From: Lactobacillus hamsteri DSM 5661 = JCM 6256
GTDB lineage: Bacteria > Bacillota > Bacilli > Lactobacillales > Lactobacillaceae
Direction: 5' to 3'
Length of the DNA stretch: 43,519 nucleotides
Assembly: GCF_000615445.1 (NCBI RefSeq)
Contig: NZ_BALY01000015.1
Location: 1-43,519, forward strand
The notes beneath the pieces were generated by a model. It did no database searches. It was not told where the DNA came from and was given only the letters and a program-made list of their open reading frames with translations. Each line of letters opens with the position of its first letter. The stretch's first letter is position 1. Below, one piece after another: positions 23,719-37,100 of this stretch. A program made the position numbers and the translations under genes.

Positions 23719-24996
23719 ATGGATGAAAAATATCTGAACCAAATTCGGGAGAAACATATTTTAAAGACATTACAGTTCTTGCAAGATGGCGGTGATTTTG
23801 AGAAAGCATCGTTGCTTTTGGAAAAGGGTCGCGATGATCAAAATCCTTATGCCGAATTGGCAGGCCATCCTTTGCGTACTTTGAATGCAGAAAATACAGC
23901 GATTAGTGATTTAATTGATAACCATTTATTGCCTGATCTTAAAAAGTGGCAACAAGATGGAAAAAACAATGAATGGCTAGACAATTTACGTGATGACTTG
24001 AAGAAATTGAAAACAATCAAGTATCACTATAAGCGCAAGGAAAATTCATTGTATGTTTTCTTGGTTAAGTACGGCCTAATCAGTGAAGATACTTCTTCAG
24101 AATTATGGGGCGTGAACGATAAGATTAGGGATGCAATCAAAGACGCTTATGAATCAGTAAATATAGACCCTATTTCTGATATGTATGTTGTCGAAGCCAA
24201 GGTGGAAAAGGCTGCTCACCAAGTTAAGCAAATGATTTTTGTGGAAGAAACAGCTTTATTCCCAATACTTACGATTTTGCTTACTAGTGAGGATTGGCAC
24301 ATGGTTAAGCAAGATGAGCTTGAAATGGGCTATACCTTAATTAAGACGCCAGCAATGTGGAGGCCTTCTAAGGAAGACGATGATAAATCCAATTTGCTTC
24401 ATGATCATAGTCAGTTGTCTGAGGATTTTGTGGAAACATTTCATAATTTCTTGCATTATTACTTGGCTGTAGCAAAGACAACGAAAGACGATAATCTTCG
24501 CGTCTTAAAAGGTGATCCTAACTATCCGGTTGGTGATACAAAGAGTTGTCCATCGTTGGTCTTTCCTGACCAAGGCGATATTAACGTAAAGATGGAAATT
24601 GGCTCATTGAGCTTAAAAGAAATTCCAGCTATCTTTAACGTCTTGCCAATTGATTTGACTTTCGTAGATAGTCATGACCGTGTAAAGTGGTTCTCTAATT
24701 CTGATCGTGTCTTTCCACGAACTAGAAGCGTTATTGGCCGTCCTGTAATTCGTTGTCACCCACCTAAGAGCATTAACAAGGTTCTTGAGATTTTGGATGA
24801 ATTTCATAAAGGCGAGGCTGATGATCGAGACTTTTGGGTAAATGTGCATGGTCGGACAATTTACTTGCGTTTCTACGCTGTAAGAGATAATGATGACAAT
24901 TATTTGGGATGCTTAGAAACCGTTCAAGATGTTACAGCTTACCAAAATTTGAATGGTGAGAAGACTCTAGAAAATCAAGATAAATTTGAAAAATAA
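23719..24996 (+). CDS. DUF438 protein with hemerythrin-like and PAS domains
   Basis: A 425-aa soluble protein. Residues about 1-75 form the N-terminal DUF438 helix bundle; about 85-210 look like a hemerythrin-HHE-type bundle (IKYHYKRKENSLYVFL, VEETALFPIL), although several metal His usual in that family are not obvious. Residues 300-415 are a PAS domain (FNVLPIDLTFVDSHDRVKWFS ... GCLETVQDVTAYQ). Such proteins are thought to sense redox state or ligands, often with DUF1858 partners, which are absent here. AAGGAG precedes the ATG. No DNA-binding or enzymatic output domain is seen, so the output is unknown. Confidence 0.85.
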   Translation: MDEKYLNQIREKHILKTLQFLQDGGDFEKASLLLEKGRDDQNPYAELAGHPLRTLNAENTAISDLIDNHLLPDLKKWQQDGKNNEWLDNLRDDLKKLKTIKYHYKRKENSLYVFLVKYGLISEDTSSELWGVNDKIRDAIKDAYESVNIDPISDMYVVEAKVEKAAHQVKQMIFVEETALFPILTILLTSEDWHMVKQDELEMGYTLIKTPAMWRPSKEDDDKSNLLHDHSQLSEDFVETFHNFLHYYLAVAKTTKDDNLRVLKGDPNYPVGDTKSCPSLVFPDQGDINVKMEIGSLSLKEIPAIFNVLPIDLTFVDSHDRVKWFSNSDRVFPRTRSVIGRPVIRCHPPKSINKVLEILDEFHKGEADDRDFWVNVHGRTIYLRFYAVRDNDDNYLGCLETVQDVTAYQNLNGEKTLENQDKFEK

Positions 24997-25139
24997 AACA
25001 AGAAAACAGTATATAATTAGCAAAATGAGAAAATAATTACATGCTGCTTTTTTGTGCGCTCTGTTTTAGTATATAGTGAGAATTAGCGGTAAAATAGAAA
25101 CAGTATGTATATAGGAATAATAAGGGGAAGTGTGAGACA

Positions 25140-28100
25140 ATGTTATTCAACAATAGAGATTGCGATAGCAAACAGCGCTTTAGTATTAGAAAGCTGAGCG
25201 TAGGTGTTTGCTCAGTGTTATTATCAACGTTGTTTTTAACCACAAATAACGTTGAAACTGTTCACGCTGATGAAACGAATATAGATAAAGATAATACTGC
25301 AACTGCTATTAACAATTCATCAAGTACAGGTGATATTAATCAAAAAGTAGTACCTAGCACTCAAGGTCAAACTTCTGAAAGTGATTCTAAGAATCATGAA
25401 ACAGTCAATACAGATACAGAGAAGACTGATGATCAAAAACTAAAAGAAAATGATGTGCAAAAAGATACAGATAATACAGCACAACAAGGCCAAACTGAAC
25501 AAGGTTCTAATAAGCCTGTAAATGATAAAGAAGGCCAACAGTCAACACAACAAGTTCAAAAAGATATTAATGTTGAGAAAACAAAGAATACTGTTCAATC
25601 AACAGAAGATACTATACAAAATTTTAATGTCTCAAACCAAACTAATCCTGGTAACGAACCAGTATTAGAAAAAGCGTTAAAAGAAAGCAAGGCTACTGAG
25701 AACCTAGCACCTGATCCATACACCCAAGATGATAGCATGAGCTACATCATGGGAACGGATATTGCCAATCATGCGGCCAGCTTCTTAAAGAACGGGCAAA
25801 AACTTCTAGAAGCCGGTGCTAAAATCACGTGGGAAACACCACTTCAAACACCAACGGAAAGTGACTTTGAATCTAACCCAATGCACGGAAAGGTTAGCGT
25901 TACTTTGAACGGTACAACGTCAATTGTTGATGTAGCGGCAATTCCGGTTGACCAGCCGATCAAACTTAATGGTTCTGCAACTCATCGTTATTACTACATT
26001 AATAATGTTGGTGACAAAGGTCCGGACTCCGTAACGCAAAAAGATGCGCAGGAGATGGAATTGTATAATCCGAATGAGGACGAAGAGCATAACCTTTTAG
26101 TACCGACTGAAGGTAATTATGGTTTCACTTATGAATACAAATTGCCGGATCAGATTGATACCTCGTCAATGGGGATTAAGTTCCTTAAAATTGAAGCAAC
26201 AGTGACCCCTGATGAAGATAACAAAGACTATTTCTTAAATACTGGTGCCGTTACCATTAACGTTCCCTATTTGGTTAAGGATCTGCCATTGCAAGCTGAT
26301 ACTAATCAACCAGTTTACGTTCAAAAAGGTGACGGTGACAATGGTGATAGTGGTTACCTTGACTTAACCCAAGCGGATGGTGATGGTGCTAATTCAAGTG
26401 GTTTTGGTCGTTATTTCTATGGCACCGCAAGTAACGGTTATCAAGATTATGCCTTAGCTTATGCGCTAGGAATCGGCGCAGTATCTAATTTTAATAATGC
26501 CAGTGGCGATAATAAAGATGCCACTTCAATGGAAGTCAAGATCAACGTGCCTAAAGCTGAAGGGCATATGTTCCATGTTGTTCAAGTGACTCCAGATGAA
26601 GTGCCAGCTGGGAAGCCATTGTACATCTTTAAGCATGGTGGTAATCCTAACGTGGGTCCAAATAAAATTGTGAATACTTTAAAAGATCAAACAACTTATG
26701 TTCAAAATGATCTGCTTAATCCAATTACACCGGCAGGAGCTGTTTTTGCTGGAACTGGGGCTGAAGCAACATCAAAAGCTGTTAAATCTTCAGAAAATCA
26801 TTATACGTTTCAATATACGGCCTATTACGGAAGTTTTGACAAGAGTGGTAACACGCAAATTCCGCTACTTAGCAACACTTCAAAATATGCTAGTCAGGAA
26901 TTTATTGATGAAATTGCCAAAACTTATCAAACATTAGGTTTTAATAATGAATGGGCAACAACGGGGATCAGTAACCAAGGTTATGCTCCTGCGGTATTCA
27001 AGAACCGTGCTGGTGATATTTACATTATTGATCAGCCAGAAGCCAACCAAATGGAGGATAACGTTTGCGATGTTACTGATGGACCAAGTACTTTAACCAA
27101 TCCAGACGACATTGCAAAATTGCTCCAAGCGCCAGCAACATTAGATGGCAAGTGGCCAACGGGAACCACCTTTGAATGGGTTGATAAAGATGGTCAGCCA
27201 GCAGACCCAATGACCTTCACCCAAGCTGGGCAGGCCAAGACTGGCTACATTAAGGTTCACCTGGCAATGCCAGATGGGATGACTAAAGCGCAACAAGGCT
27301 GGTGGTACGATCACATTGTCCCAGTTCAAGCTATCAGTAAAGCAAAAACGATTAATCCAGGCCAAGATGTAGCTTATGGTACCCCTCTTTCTGCTGCTGA
27401 TTTAGTAACGAACAAGGATCAGTTCCCAGAAGGAACGACCTTCCACTATGCTTCTAGAGACGCAGATGGCCATCTTTGCTATCAAAACAATGACGGTAAA
27501 TGGGTTTACGATGCTGAGCAGCCAGACGGCACCACGCAGCAAGTCGAAGCAACAGGTGAGGTGAAATCAACTGAGCCTAACTGGACCAAAGGTGGCGAAT
27601 ACGCCAACGTTGGTATCTACGCTGATTACACTTTGACAGGTGCTGATGGTTTAAAGAAACAAGTGCAGTCCACACCAACAACAGCAACAGTCACAATTAA
27701 CCGTTACGTTAACTACTATGTGGTTGCAGGCGGCGATTTGCCAACTGACCCAAGTTCATTAATTCACTTCAACAATGATCTTGTTAAGGATCCACTAGAA
27801 TTTAGTGGCGGCTTTACCCAAGTTGGAAGCGATACCGCTGCTCAATTGAGCAACCAAAAGTCTAACCAAGCCCAATTTACTGTTCACTTTAAGAACTCTA
27901 ATACCACCGTTAAGCTTTACTTGAACGTGATCGTCATTCCTAAGATTGATGGTGTTAGTGACCAATGGTTCAACGCTAATGGTAGCCACAATCAAACCAT
28001 TGATACTGTCCACCAAACTGGTGACTACACGATCGCTAATGGTCAAGCAGCTAGCCAGTTAACTGATTACACTGATGCCGATGGTTCTTACCAAGGTTAC

Positions 28101-31100
28101 CAATCCAATAAGGATAATACTGCTGAAGGTGGATCATTCAGTCAAACAACAGAGGCTTACCAACCAGGGATGACAGTTACAGGCTTGTCAACTAATAGTG
28201 CCAATGAACTTATTGGTGGTAAGCAAACCGCTACTGTCCGCATTGACGTGCCAAAGGGTACTCATGGTGGCAATGGCGTGACAATTTTGACTGATAATAA
28301 GGGCAATAGTTACTACAACTTAGAAGTGCCAATTAACGTTGTCTTCTCAGGTAATATCACCGTTGATGGTAAGCAAACTGTTACTTACAATGCTGATCAA
28401 CAACATATCGACCAAAGACACAGTGACAATTATGTCGGCACGATCGTGATTAGTAATCCATCTGCAGATGGTAACTTAACGGTTAGTGTCGAATTAACTA
28501 ACAATGACTTGCAATTTGTTGACGCTCACGGTAATCCAACAATAGCACCTACTAATGCCGGCACTTACCACGTTGGCTTGAAGCGAAGTGGTATTCAAAA
28601 GGTCAAGGCTGCCGTTGAAGCTGCTTCTGCGCAAAGCCCTTACAAGTACGACGTAAGTTACGACACGACCAAATTTGCGGACTTTATCGTAAACAAGGCT
28701 GATGGTAAGGCATTCTTTACTGGTGAAGGGACGAAGACTTATGATGGTTCAGCAATTGCTAATTACCAGCCATCTGTCACTATCGCTGCCCAAGGGGTTG
28801 ATCCTGATACTAAGGTTGATTTAACTGCAGGTACGGACTATGTTTGGTACCTAACAGACGGAGCAGGCGGTAAGAAAGGCACCGCGTTAACGACTGCCCC
28901 AGTTGATGCTGGTAATTACGTTGTGGAATTGACTGATGCTGGTAAAAGTAAGATTACTTCTTTGAACGCAGCTAACATTGATTGGACGAAGCCGGGTGCG
29001 ATTACTGAATCTGCTTCATACATTATTAATAAGGCCACCGCACCAATTACTTTTGTTACTCAGGATGGACAAAGTATTACAACGCCTAGTGAATTTAATC
29101 TAGCAAATTATCAGATTAAGGTCGGGATTCCCGGTGAAGAAAATTATCAATTGACTGGCAAAGTTGAAAATAACCTGATATTCATTGATAAAGATGGTGT
29201 CCAATGGCAGCAAGTTCCATCAGCACCAGGTAGTTATCAGGTCGAGTTGTCTAACCTAGCCATTAGCGCTATAAAGGCTCATTACGACAAGTACAGTAAA
29301 AATTATAACTTTGTCAATGAGGCTTACAGTATGCTCAACATTGACGCGGCTTCCGCGCAGATCAGCTTTGTGGATACGGAGAATAATGATCGACTTGTTG
29401 GTAAGGCGCAAATGATAACTGGTTCAGCAGGGGCAACCATTGAATTTACGGGCGCCAATGCCTTGAAATTTGACAACAGCATATATGAATTAGTTCCTGG
29501 TCAACAAGATAGTGTTAAGTTAGGTGCTGAAGGTACTAACACGCCAGTTACGATTAAACTAAAACATAAACACGAAAAAATCAAAGTAGCTCAAACTTTG
29601 ACTTTCACTGTTGACTACAAGTATGCTAATGGCGATCAAGCGGGTCAACAGGCAGCTAAGTCTGTCCAATGGGGAGGCTTTTACTCACGGATTAGGGATA
29701 TCGATAAAGTGACTAATGTTGAAACCTTTACTGACTGGCAATTTGATCCTAGCTATAACAAGGATGGTTTTTCTAACGGTTACAAGGTTATCAGTGGGAA
29801 TTGGTCGGCACCAGAAGACGGTAAAGTAACTGTAATCGATACGCCAAATGTTAATGGCTACATCGCGTTCACTAATGCTGACGGCACTAATGCCAACCAA
29901 TTTAACATCGCTAATCCAAAGGGTACTGAGACGCACACGGTTTACTATGCGCAAGTGCAAACTGATCCACGGACCGTAACTGCAGAATTCCATTTCTGGG
30001 AAAATAACAAGGATGCTGGAACGGCAGCCCCAAGTGCAGAGTTGCAAGTCTTTTATAAGAAAGCTCCAACCAATGTAAGAGTAGATTCGCAAGGACAAAT
30101 CCATGTGACTTATGGCGGCTGGGAATGGGACAAAGCTGCTGGCGATCCGCAGACACCAGGAATCCATGTCATATCAGGATCAACAGAAGGAAAAAACAAG
30201 CTTTGGAATAACGTTAATGATGCTACGGGTGGCTTCTCAGTTAATGCACCAAATATTGACGGGTACACTCCAATTAACCTTCGAGAAGATAGTGCTAATA
30301 CAACAGTAAACTTTTCTAGCCCAACTCTGAATCCAAACACCTTGTTCACTAATGATACAGATGGAACATGGTACAACCGGAATCGATTAGTTACCTTCTA
30401 TGTACCAGATACTGATTTGAACCGAACAATTAAGCGGACGATTGAAGTATATAATCCTGATGGTACTGTTACCACGATTCCGCAACAAGTAGAATTTAGT
30501 AGAACTGGTAAAGTCAATAAAGGTGCTGGTACTGCAGAAAATCCTGGCGACACTGGGGTAGTCTTTAGTGACTTTACGCCAGCAAGCGGTACTTGGGCTG
30601 AGTACGATGTTGCTAATAAAGGTGACTACACGATCTTAATTGATGGTCATGAAGTTGCTGGCAATAAGATTCCTTTAGTAACGGTTACTCCTGATACCAA
30701 AGACACCACTGTCAAAGTCACTTACACTGCTAGCGCAACTGCTAAGTTGACCGGCTCTGCTTCAAGTGATTATACTGGTTCACAAATTGCGTGGAATAAT
30801 GTGATTAGCACAGATAATGGCAGCAATATTGCAGTCACTGTGACTGGACCTACGGCTGGATCATACACACTACAAAAAGGTGATCTTGAATTTTCTGCTG
30901 ATGGTACTAAATGGTCAACTGACTTGCCAACTAACGCTGGCACTTACCAAATGCGTTGGTCTGCTGCTGGTATTACCAACATCAAGAAACAATTTGGTAA
31001 CAATAGCATTACTTGGGGTACTAACGATGCTGATATTACTAGTGATGCTACTTACACGATCAATAAGGCTAAGGGTACGGCTGTCTTCAGTGGCACTAGT

Positions 31101-34100
31101 ACTAAGACTTACGATGGCTCAGCGATCGCAGATTACCAGCCAACTGTCACAGTACCAGCTCCTGGTACGGCAACTTCAGTTGATTTAAATGCTGGCACTG
31201 ATTATGTTTGGTATTTGCTTGATGCTGATGGCCACAAGACAGGTGCTGCTTTGACGACTGCACCTGTTGATGCTGGTAACTATACCGTTGAATTAACAAG
31301 TGCTGGTAAGGGTAAGATTACTGCTCTTAATGCTGATAACATTAATTGGACAGACGCTGACATTACTGGCACTGGTTCATACATCATCAACAAGGCAACT
31401 GCTACGGTTAACTTTACTGAAAATAGTGGTCAAACTGTTGATTACAGCGGCCAAACTGGCAAGTTTGATGCAAGTAAGTTCGTACCAACGATTTCAACTA
31501 ACAATCAACAAGCATTGACCATTCCAAATGGCGTGAACTTATCACTTGCTGCAGGCGACTTTACAATCAATGGTGTTGAGACGACAACTGAACCGGTTGA
31601 GCTTGGAACTTACACGATTGGTTTAAGCAAGAGTGGTTTTGCTAAGTTACAATCAGCAACTAACAACTACAATTGGGTCAACAGTGCTAAGGCTAGCTAC
31701 ATCATTAAGGCTAACGACAAGGCAACGATCACAGTAACTAATAATGTTGCAGATGGTGGTCACCAAACTGTCGTCTACAAGGGCTCAGCTTATAACGCAA
31801 ACAATATTGATCTCGCTGACTACGCTTTGACACTTCCAACCGGTTTAACTTACCACTTGCAAGCTGGCGATTTGGAATTAGTTGGCGATCCAACTAATGT
31901 TGGTACTTGCACGGTTCAATTGAGTGAGCAAGGTAAGACCAACTTGCAAAAAGCCGCTGGCGATAAGTTCATCTTCGACTTTAATAAAGAAGGTGTTGCT
32001 AACAGTACGGCAAGCTTTGAAATTACTAAGGCTACACCAACTGTTGTCTTTGGTGGTACAGGTTCTAAGACTTATGGTCAAAATGATGAAACTTGGACTA
32101 AGCCAGCTGATTTAACAATTACTAATGCACCAGGTATGGGCAACGAAACTATTTCATTGGCTAATAGTGATTACGAATTTGTTGGCCAAGATGGCACGGT
32201 TTACTCATCAGTTCCAACCAATGTTGGTACTTACACTGTTCGTCTTAGTGATCAAGGTAAGGCTAAGGTCACTGGTTCAACAATCAACGCTGGTAACCTT
32301 GATTGGGCCAAGGCAGCAATTAGTGGTGAAGGTTCATTCACAGTTAAGGCTGCTGAAGCTAGTGCTGCTTTAAGTGGTGCGAATAATCGTGACTACAACG
32401 GTTCAGCTGTTTCAACTGCTGACATCAACAACGGTGGCAATATTGTTGTGACAATTTCAATCCCAGGTACTACTAATACTATTAGTTACAAGTTAGCTGA
32501 TGGTGATTACACTTGGAAGGATAATGCTGATCCAATCAACGTTGGTACTTACACGATTGAACTTAACAAGGCTAATATTTTAGCTCACTTGCAAGCACAA
32601 ATTGCTAACGATCCAGCTTGGAAGGGCAATGTCACTCTTGCTGCTGCTAAATTGTCTGGTAATGCTACATTCACAATTAATCAAAAGGCAGCTAATGTTT
32701 CCTTAACTGGTAATAATGATGCTAGTGTGCCACCATACAGTGGTAAGGCAGCTACTATGCCAGTTGATGCTTTGAAGAATGCCTTAACTAATAGTGACAA
32801 CTTAGATCTTTCAGGTTTAACTGCTGACGGCTTTGACTGGTACGACGCTGCTGGTACAACTAAGATTGCTGCGCCAACCAATGCTGGTTCTTACACGATC
32901 AAGTTGAACGACACTGGTTTAAGCGAAATCCAAACTAAGAACAGTAATTACAAGGTTTCAATTGCAACGCCAAACAACTATGGCTTCAAGATTAAGAAGG
33001 TAAATGGTCATGTAGTTCTTAACAACAATGCGACCGATGCATTTACGGGTGTCGCTAATAACGATGTTTACAAGAATTACACTTTGACGCTTTCAACTGA
33101 CACGCCAGTAACAGACCAAATTGGCTATACTCTCAAGCCAGGTGATTTGCAATTCTTAGTCAACGGTACTTGGACTTCCAATGTTCCAACTGCTGTTGGT
33201 AAATATGAAGTTCGTTTAGGCCAAACTGGTTGGGACAATTTGAAGAAGAGTCTCAACAATAATTCACAGAACATCAATTGGGTAGCTACTGATACGCCAA
33301 AAGATAAGAATTACTACACAATCACTGCTGCATCAGCAACGGCTAACTTAGCTGGTCAAAATAGCATGGTTTACAACGGCCAAGCACCAACTGCTAATGA
33401 TGTAAACGGTGGAACAATTGAAGTAACTTTAACCTTCCCAGGCGCAACTGATGCCAACAAGGTCTTTAAGTTAACTGATGCAAGTTACTACACTTGGAAT
33501 ACGTCTGACCACACTAATGTTGGTAATTACACAATTACTTTGACCAACGCTGGTAAGACTGCTATTCAAAACTACATTGACAGCATTGTCGGCGAAGGCA
33601 ACATAACTCTTCCAACTGATAAGGTAACAGGCTCAGCTAAATTCGATATTACTCCTGCGCAATTAACGGTTGAACAAGGTGGTAATGGTTCTAAGACTTA
33701 CGATGGCAAAGCCGCTAACGTTGGTACTACAAACTTAACTAATAAGAATAATTGGTCAGTAACTGGCATGATGGGTGGCGAAAGCTTCAATATTCCAGCT
33801 ACTTTGACGAAGACTGATTTTGATTGGTACCAAGTAAATGCGGATGGCAGTGAAACTAAGCTTAATGGAGTTCCAACTAATGCGGGTAACTACGCAATCA
33901 AGTTGAATGCTGCTGGTTTGACCAAACTTAACGCTGCTAACAAGAACTACAACATTGCTAGTGACAAGTTAAGCGGTAAATACTCATACACGATTAACAA
34001 GGCCAATGCTGTTATTTCACTTGATTCTACTGCTAATAAGCAAGATGCAACTTGGACTGGCAGCACGATTGCGGTTGATCCAACTAACTTTGTTCCAAGC

Positions 34101-37100
34101 ATTAAAGATACTTCAAATAATAAGACAATTGCTTTGCCAAACGTTCAATTAACTGCTGATGATTACACAGTTGCAGGTAATCCTGTTGAACCAGGAAGCT
34201 ACAATGTAACCTTGACTGAAAATGGCTGGAAGAAAGTAGCCGATGCTGTTTCTGGCACTGACAACTACAACTGGTCATACTCAGGTAATGGTATTTTGAC
34301 AATCGCCAAGAAGCAACAAGCTATTACAATTAGTGGTTCACAAACTGTCATTTACTCCGGTGATCCAGCTGTATTGCCAACTAATGCTGACGGCACGCTT
34401 AAGGGTTACACAGTTGATCTTGGCAACGGTTTAACTTACCAATTGAAGGATGGCGATCTTGAATTTGTTCAAGCTGCTCATACAGATGCTGATACTTACA
34501 AACTTAAGTTGTCAGCAGCTGGTCTTGAAAACATCAAAAAGTTAGCTGCAGGCGATCACTATGATTACAGCTACACTTATGATGAAACCAATAATTCAGC
34601 TGAATTGATTGTCGCAAAGGCAACAGCTACTTACGCATTGTCTGGTGGTCAAAGTTCAACTTACAATGGCAGTCCTGTTTCAATTGATTTGAACAAGGAT
34701 CATACCTACAGCATCACCATTACGATGAATAATGGTCAACAGGTAACTTATCAATTGACGAATGCTGATCTTGCATTCAAGTCTGGTTCCGCACCAACTG
34801 CTCGCGGCAGATACGATGTTGTTCTTTCAAACACTGGTTTAGAGCACCTTAAGGCTCTTAACGCTAACTACAATTGGGATACTGATAAATCAACTTCAAC
34901 TGCATATTACGAAATTAATCCAGCTGAAATGTTTGTTGGTATCGGTGGTACAACTCACACTGTCTACAATGGTCAAGTACAACCTGTACCTGCTGATGAA
35001 CTAAGCGACTTGCATTTGATTTGGGGCGGTAGCGAAACTAAACCAAGTGATACAACTTCAATTCAGCTTCAAGCAGGCGACTTTGACTATTACCAAAAGA
35101 ATGCCGATGGTACGTTCAGCAAGGTAGATCCAAAAGACGCTAAGACTTACTACTTGGTCTTGAATCAAGCCGGTCTTGATCGTTTGAATGCTGCAAATCC
35201 AAATGGAAATTACACATTTGAACTTAATAACGATCCAAAGCAAGTAAACTACGGAACTTACGTCATTAATCAGCTTAACGCCAAGGTAACTTTGACTGGT
35301 TCTCAATCAGCCGAATATGGTTATGCACAAGATTTGAATGTTCACAACTTCCATATTGTTTTGCGAGATGAAAATGGCAAGCAGATTATTGAAGTTCCAG
35401 ATGATGTTCTTGCAAGTGGTGACTTATTAATCAAGAATTATGCTGCTGATAAGCATCCAGCAGATGTTGGTACTTACGATGTTGAAATTCAACCAAGCTT
35501 AATTGAAAAATTGAAGCAGAAGTACACTGACTTCAACTTTGATCCTGTAACTAGCCGTGATACTAACTCAGATGGTCTTAGTGAAGCAGTAGTTCAAAAG
35601 AACAATGATGGTAAATACATCATTACCACGGTTGATGCATACATCTCAATTTCTGGTAGTCAAACCGTTCCTTACAATGCTGATCATTCATACTCAATCG
35701 GTAATAGCTACAGCGTTACATTGAAGGACAAGCAAGATAAGGTAATTACGCTTCCTGACGACATTAAGTCAAAATTGCAGTTCCAATTTGTGGCAAGTCC
35801 AACAAATGCTGGCAATTATGAAGTGACATTAACACCAAAATCTATTAGCTTAATTGAAACAATTGGTGCTAATAATTCTAATGGTGAAGACAACTACGCA
35901 TGGCACAGTAATATTCAGCCACAAAGTTATGTTGTAACGCCATTAGAAGTTACGGCCAATGTTGCAAATGCTGGCACTGAACCTGCAAGTTCGATCTATG
36001 GTGAATCAATTAACTTAGATGATCATTTGGGTGCTTACACCATTACTTTGACTGATAAATCAACTAACAAGCCAATCACTTACACCTTGCAAAAGGGTGA
36101 CTTGGTCTTTGTTACTGAGCCAACTAATGTAGGTACGTATGAAGTTCAATTGTCACAAGCTGGTATTAATCACATTCAAGAACAGTATCCAACGCAGAAC
36201 TACACCATTACTTATGGTCATACTGCTACGTTCAAGGTAACAGCTGCTACACCAACAATTACGATTACAGCAAATGGTAAGACTCAAAAGACTTATGATG
36301 CAAATCCTGCTGAAATTAAGCCAGGCGACTTTACTGTTTCAATTACCACTAATAATGGTCAAACAATTGATTATCAATTAAGTGGTAGTGATCTTCAATT
36401 TGACGGCAATGCACCAACAGATGCTGGCCAATATGAAGTTAAATTGAAGCCGAGTGTAATTGATAAGTTGAAGCAGCAATTCCCTAACTATAATTGGGAT
36501 GCTGACAGCGTAACTAATGCAGCTGGTAAATTCACAATTACAGCTGCTAATGGTTCAGCTGTCCTTTCTGGAAATGTTTCTAAGTCATATGATGGTTCAG
36601 GTATTAGCGATTTAAGCCCAATTAAAGTTACTGTTGATTATCCAGGTGTAGGTACGAATACTACTTATACTTTGACTAATGATGATTATGTCATTGTTAA
36701 TGACAGTACTGGTAAGCAATACAAACCAAGTGAGGCTCCGGCTAATGTTGGTGATTACCATATTGAATTAACTCAAACTGGTAAAGATAATATTGCTAAG
36801 TTAGGTAACAGTAAGCAACACCACAACATTAATTGGACTGCTGATTCATTTACTGGTAATGCAACTTACAAGATTTCAGCAATTTCAATTTCTGTAAGTG
36901 GCAAAGGCAAGCAAACCGCAACTTACGATGGTACGTCATTTGGTAATGCAGATAAGCTTGATTTAAGTAAGTTTGTGCCAATGCTTAACGCTAACGGTGT
37001 TAAAGTTCCGACAATTCCAGCCAATACTTTAACTGATGGTGATTACACCATTAAGAACAGTAATGACGAAACTGTAACTGATCCAACTGATGCTGGTGAA

